Below the pieces are notes generated by a model. The model was not told where the DNA came from. It made no database searches and saw only the letters and a program-made list of their open reading frames with translations. The position numbers were made by a program, and so were the translations under genes. Positions 62,408 through 64,000 of a DNA stretch of 64,000 nt are shown in pieces (position 1 is the first letter of the stretch; each line of letters begins with the position of its first letter). Origin of the DNA: Pelagibacteraceae bacterium AG-313-A04 (lineage in GTDB: Bacteria > Pseudomonadota > Alphaproteobacteria > Pelagibacterales > Pelagibacteraceae); NCBI GenBank assembly GCA_003284275.1, contig QBVU01000001.1, forward strand, positions 62,001 to 126,000, in the 5' to 3' direction.

Positions 62408-63005
62408 GTTGAAAAAATTATACGATAGATGTGTAGAACTTGCTAGGCATAAATTTTCTAATCCTTTACTTGCCTTTGTGGCATTTATTGAAAGTTTCTT
62501 TTTTCCTGTCCCGCCAGATTTAATGATTGTTCCTATGGTAGTAGCCAAAAGAGAAGATTATTTAAAAATATTTCTCATAGCTACAGTTGGTTCAGTATTA
62601 GGTGGATTGTTTGGTTACATGTTAGGAGTATTTTTCCTTGATGCTTCGATGGTTATTATCGAATTTTATGGATATGAAGAAAAAGTATTTCAAATACAAG
62701 ACAAGATGTCGACGAGAGGCGGTTTTTTAGCTTGGCTTGGTATAATGTTTTTAGCTGGTTTCACTCCTCTTCCATTTAAAGTGTTTACAATTACAAGCGG
62801 AGTTATTGGATTTAATCTTGCCGTTTTCTTTTTCATATGTCTTTTTACAAGAGGTTTGAGATTTTTATTAGTTTCTTACTTTACTTTTCTTTTTGGTAAA
62901 AAATTTGGTGAATTTATCGAAAAGAAAGGTGCGTTATGGTTTACTATAGCTGGAATTTTTATTGTAATTTTAGCAGCTGTCTTATACATAATTTTCGTTA
63001 AATGA
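62406..63005 (+). CDS. YqaA/DedA-like (SNARE-associated) membrane protein
   Basis: A polytopic membrane protein with the VTT/SNARE-associated-domain core: AFVAFIESFFFPVPPDLMIVPM, then GSVLGGLFGYMLGVFF and GIMFLAGFTPLPFKVFTITSGV (the conserved F/TP-FK segment). The ORF track starts at GTG 62391; ATG 62406 (MLKKLYDRCVELARHKFSNP) matches the usual start, giving 199 aa. The DedA superfamily includes lipid scramblases and undecaprenyl-phosphate carriers. dsbB overlaps its end by 4 bases. Confidence 0.9.
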   Translation: MLKKLYDRCVELARHKFSNPLLAFVAFIESFFFPVPPDLMIVPMVVAKREDYLKIFLIATVGSVLGGLFGYMLGVFFLDASMVIIEFYGYEEKVFQIQDKMSTRGGFLAWLGIMFLAGFTPLPFKVFTITSGVIGFNLAVFFFICLFTRGLRFLLVSYFTFLFGKKFGEFIEKKGALWFTIAGIFIVILAAVLYIIFVK

Positions 63006-63478
63006 ATTCAAATAAAGTATTATTAAATAGTATTTTAGCGTTTAGTATTCTCTCGCTTTCAATTGCTTACTTCATACAATATATGCTAGGTCATAAACCG
63101 TGTAATTTGTGTATAATTGAAAGAATTCCCTATATTTCAGCGATAATACTTATTTCACTAATCTTTATTTTGAATAAATATCAAAGAATAATTTCTAGCC
63201 TCATTTTAATATTTTTCTTTTTTGGTGCTCTGGTTTCTTTTTATCATTATGGAATAGAACAAGGTTTTTTAAACGAATCTTTCATTTGTGATTTAAGTAG
63301 TAGCCTACCCAAAAATAAAGAAGAACTTCTTAATCAGCTTAAAAAGACAGATATAGTAAGCTGTAAGGACGTAACATTTAGATTTTTTGGACTTTCACTT
63401 GCTACAATTAATACTATTATCTCATTAATTCTAAGTGGTATTATGATTAAAATTATTAAAAATTATGGAAAAAACTAA
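63002..63478 (+). CDS. dsbB: Disulfide bond formation protein DsbB
   Basis: A four-helix membrane protein (158 aa) that reoxidises DsbA with quinone. The first Cys pair is in MLGHKPCNLCIIERIPYIS (CxxC), and the second pair is in FICDLSSSLP and DIVSCKDV, separated by a short loop. It overlaps the YqaA-like gene by 4 bases and coq7 by 14 bases; the quinone link (Coq7) fits. Confidence 0.93.
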   Translation: MNSNKVLLNSILAFSILSLSIAYFIQYMLGHKPCNLCIIERIPYISAIILISLIFILNKYQRIISSLILIFFFFGALVSFYHYGIEQGFLNESFICDLSSSLPKNKEELLNQLKKTDIVSCKDVTFRFFGLSLATINTIISLILSGIMIKIIKNYGKN

Positions 63479-63998
63479 CAAAAAAACTTTAGAAGAAATT
63501 ATAAGAGTTGATCACGCTGGTGAGCGTGGTGCTATCAAGATTTATGAAGGTCAACTTCTAGCTTTAAAGACATTTAAACAAGACGAGTTTTTAAAAAAGA
63601 AAATAGAAGAGATGAAGGAACATGAAAAAGAGCATTATGAATACTTTGATAACGAAATAAAAAAAAGAAATATTAAACCTACAAAACTATTACCTCTCTG
63701 GGATCTAATGGGTGTAACACTTGGTTTTGGAACGGCAATGTTGGGAGAAAAAGCAGCTATGCTTTGCACTGCATCTGTGGAAGAGGTAATTGATGGTCAC
63801 TATAAAGATCAAACTTATAAACTTGGAAAAGATGAAGAAGAGTTAAAAAAGAAAATTATGAAATTTAGGCAGGACGAATTAGACCATAAAGACATAGCGT
63901 ATGATAACGGAGCAACGAAAAAAGGATTATATGGTGTCTTAGATAAGATTATTAAAACTTCATCAAGAATAGCTATTACGATTTCAGAAAAAGTTTAA
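63465..63998 (+). CDS. coq7: Demethoxyubiquinone hydroxylase (COQ7)
   Basis: A di-iron monooxygenase of 177 aa that hydroxylates C6 of 2-polyprenyl-3-methyl-6-methoxy-1,4-benzoquinone in ubiquinone synthesis. Iron ligands are found in EIIRVDHAGERGAIKIYEGQ, KEHEKEHYEYFD, ASVEEVIDGHYKDQ and FRQDELDHKDIA (carboxylates and two His). The start overlaps dsbB by 14 bases. The stop is at 63996-63998, close to the window end. Confidence 0.95.
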   Translation: MEKTNKKTLEEIIRVDHAGERGAIKIYEGQLLALKTFKQDEFLKKKIEEMKEHEKEHYEYFDNEIKKRNIKPTKLLPLWDLMGVTLGFGTAMLGEKAAMLCTASVEEVIDGHYKDQTYKLGKDEEELKKKIMKFRQDELDHKDIAYDNGATKKGLYGVLDKIIKTSSRIAITISEKV

Positions 63999-64000
63999 TT

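Noticed and set aside
62408-62548. N-terminal extension of the 61-aa membrane protein in the ORF track (108 aa)
   Set aside because: The extension lies on the opposite strand of the well-supported YqaA-like gene and has no hydrophobic or family features; ATG 62407 is a better start.
1-64000. CRISPR arrays, insertion sequences, prophage, integrases
   Set aside because: I looked for direct repeats with spacers, transposase or integrase motifs and inverted-repeat ends and saw none.

Overview
The window reads as a compact, very AT-rich alphaproteobacterial chromosome segment, most likely Pelagibacterales (SAR11) or a close relative. The reasons are lysine-rich, A/T-ending codon use throughout, gene spacings of a few bases or overlaps, a class I LysRS, the DnaJ-CobS-CobT cluster beside bolA, a CarD/ferredoxin/Suv3-like block, Coq7, and a TAXI-type TRAP transporter. 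The assignment is inferred from content and composition; no rRNA is present. I see no insertion sequence, prophage, CRISPR array or recombinase, and no gene-free stretch longer than 300 bases once the small genes are counted.

Layout. 1-1453 (-): a truncated exported protein of unknown function and a 59-residue membrane protein. 1526-3134 (+): aroK-aroB. 3118-3375 (-): a BolA-family gene. 3406-6696 (+): DnaJ-domain protein, cobS, cobT. 6693-10210 (-): VUT/YhhQ transporter, rpmB, pyrD, class I lysS. 10303-13858 (+): trkH, AmpG-like MFS permease, NlpC/P60 hydrolase. 13962-14504 (-): two paralogous two-helix small membrane proteins separated by tandem RNA hairpins. 14680-17673 (-): tRNA-Ser and a glycosyltransferase/methyltransferase cassette. 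17673-27244 (-): lepA, pheT, pheS, rplT, rpmI, infC, thrS and a glycosyltransferase, nearly all abutting. 27281-28036 (+): an alpha/beta hydrolase. 28007-34832 (-): an SDR-family protein, gltB, gltD. 34997-37313: uppP, tRNA-Arg (-), an O-antigen-ligase-like protein. 37333-41444: thiolase, HDAC-family deacylase and, convergently, acetoacetyl-CoA synthetase. 41714-47277 (+): aceE (with its own lipoyl domain), aceF, EamA transporter, PaaI thioesterase. 47284-49417: an exported FG-GAP/UnbV protein and a convergent Cys-rich exported protein. 49459-54179 (-): TAXI TRAP permease, its binding protein and an aminotransferase. 54337-58213 (+): Suv3-like helicase, TerB-like protein, ferredoxin, CarD. 58266-58340 (-): a 24-residue polycationic microprotein. 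58548-62407 (-): acyl-CoA synthetase, tRNA-Leu, bile-acid-symporter-family protein, a double winged-helix protein and a 61-residue membrane protein. 62406-63998 (+): YqaA/DedA-like protein, DsbB, Coq7.

How the parts fit together. Much of the window is core translation (thrS-infC-rpmI-rplT-pheST, lepA, lysS, rpmB, three tRNAs), nitrogen assimilation (gltBD), aromatic and pyrimidine biosynthesis, carbon entry (pyruvate dehydrogenase E1/E2, acetoacetate activation and thiolysis, fatty acyl activation) and envelope work (uppP, AmpG-like, NlpC/P60, glycosyltransferases, O-antigen ligase-like).

The most unusual items are small or structural: the 24-aa K/R microprotein with a strong ribosome binding site and shared terminator; the paired two-helix proteins with tandem hairpins; fadD starting four bases after the CCA end of tRNA-Leu; divergent start codons that share CATG; the lipoyl-domain-bearing AceE; and a hairpin that swallows the start codon of the acetoacetyl-CoA synthetase.
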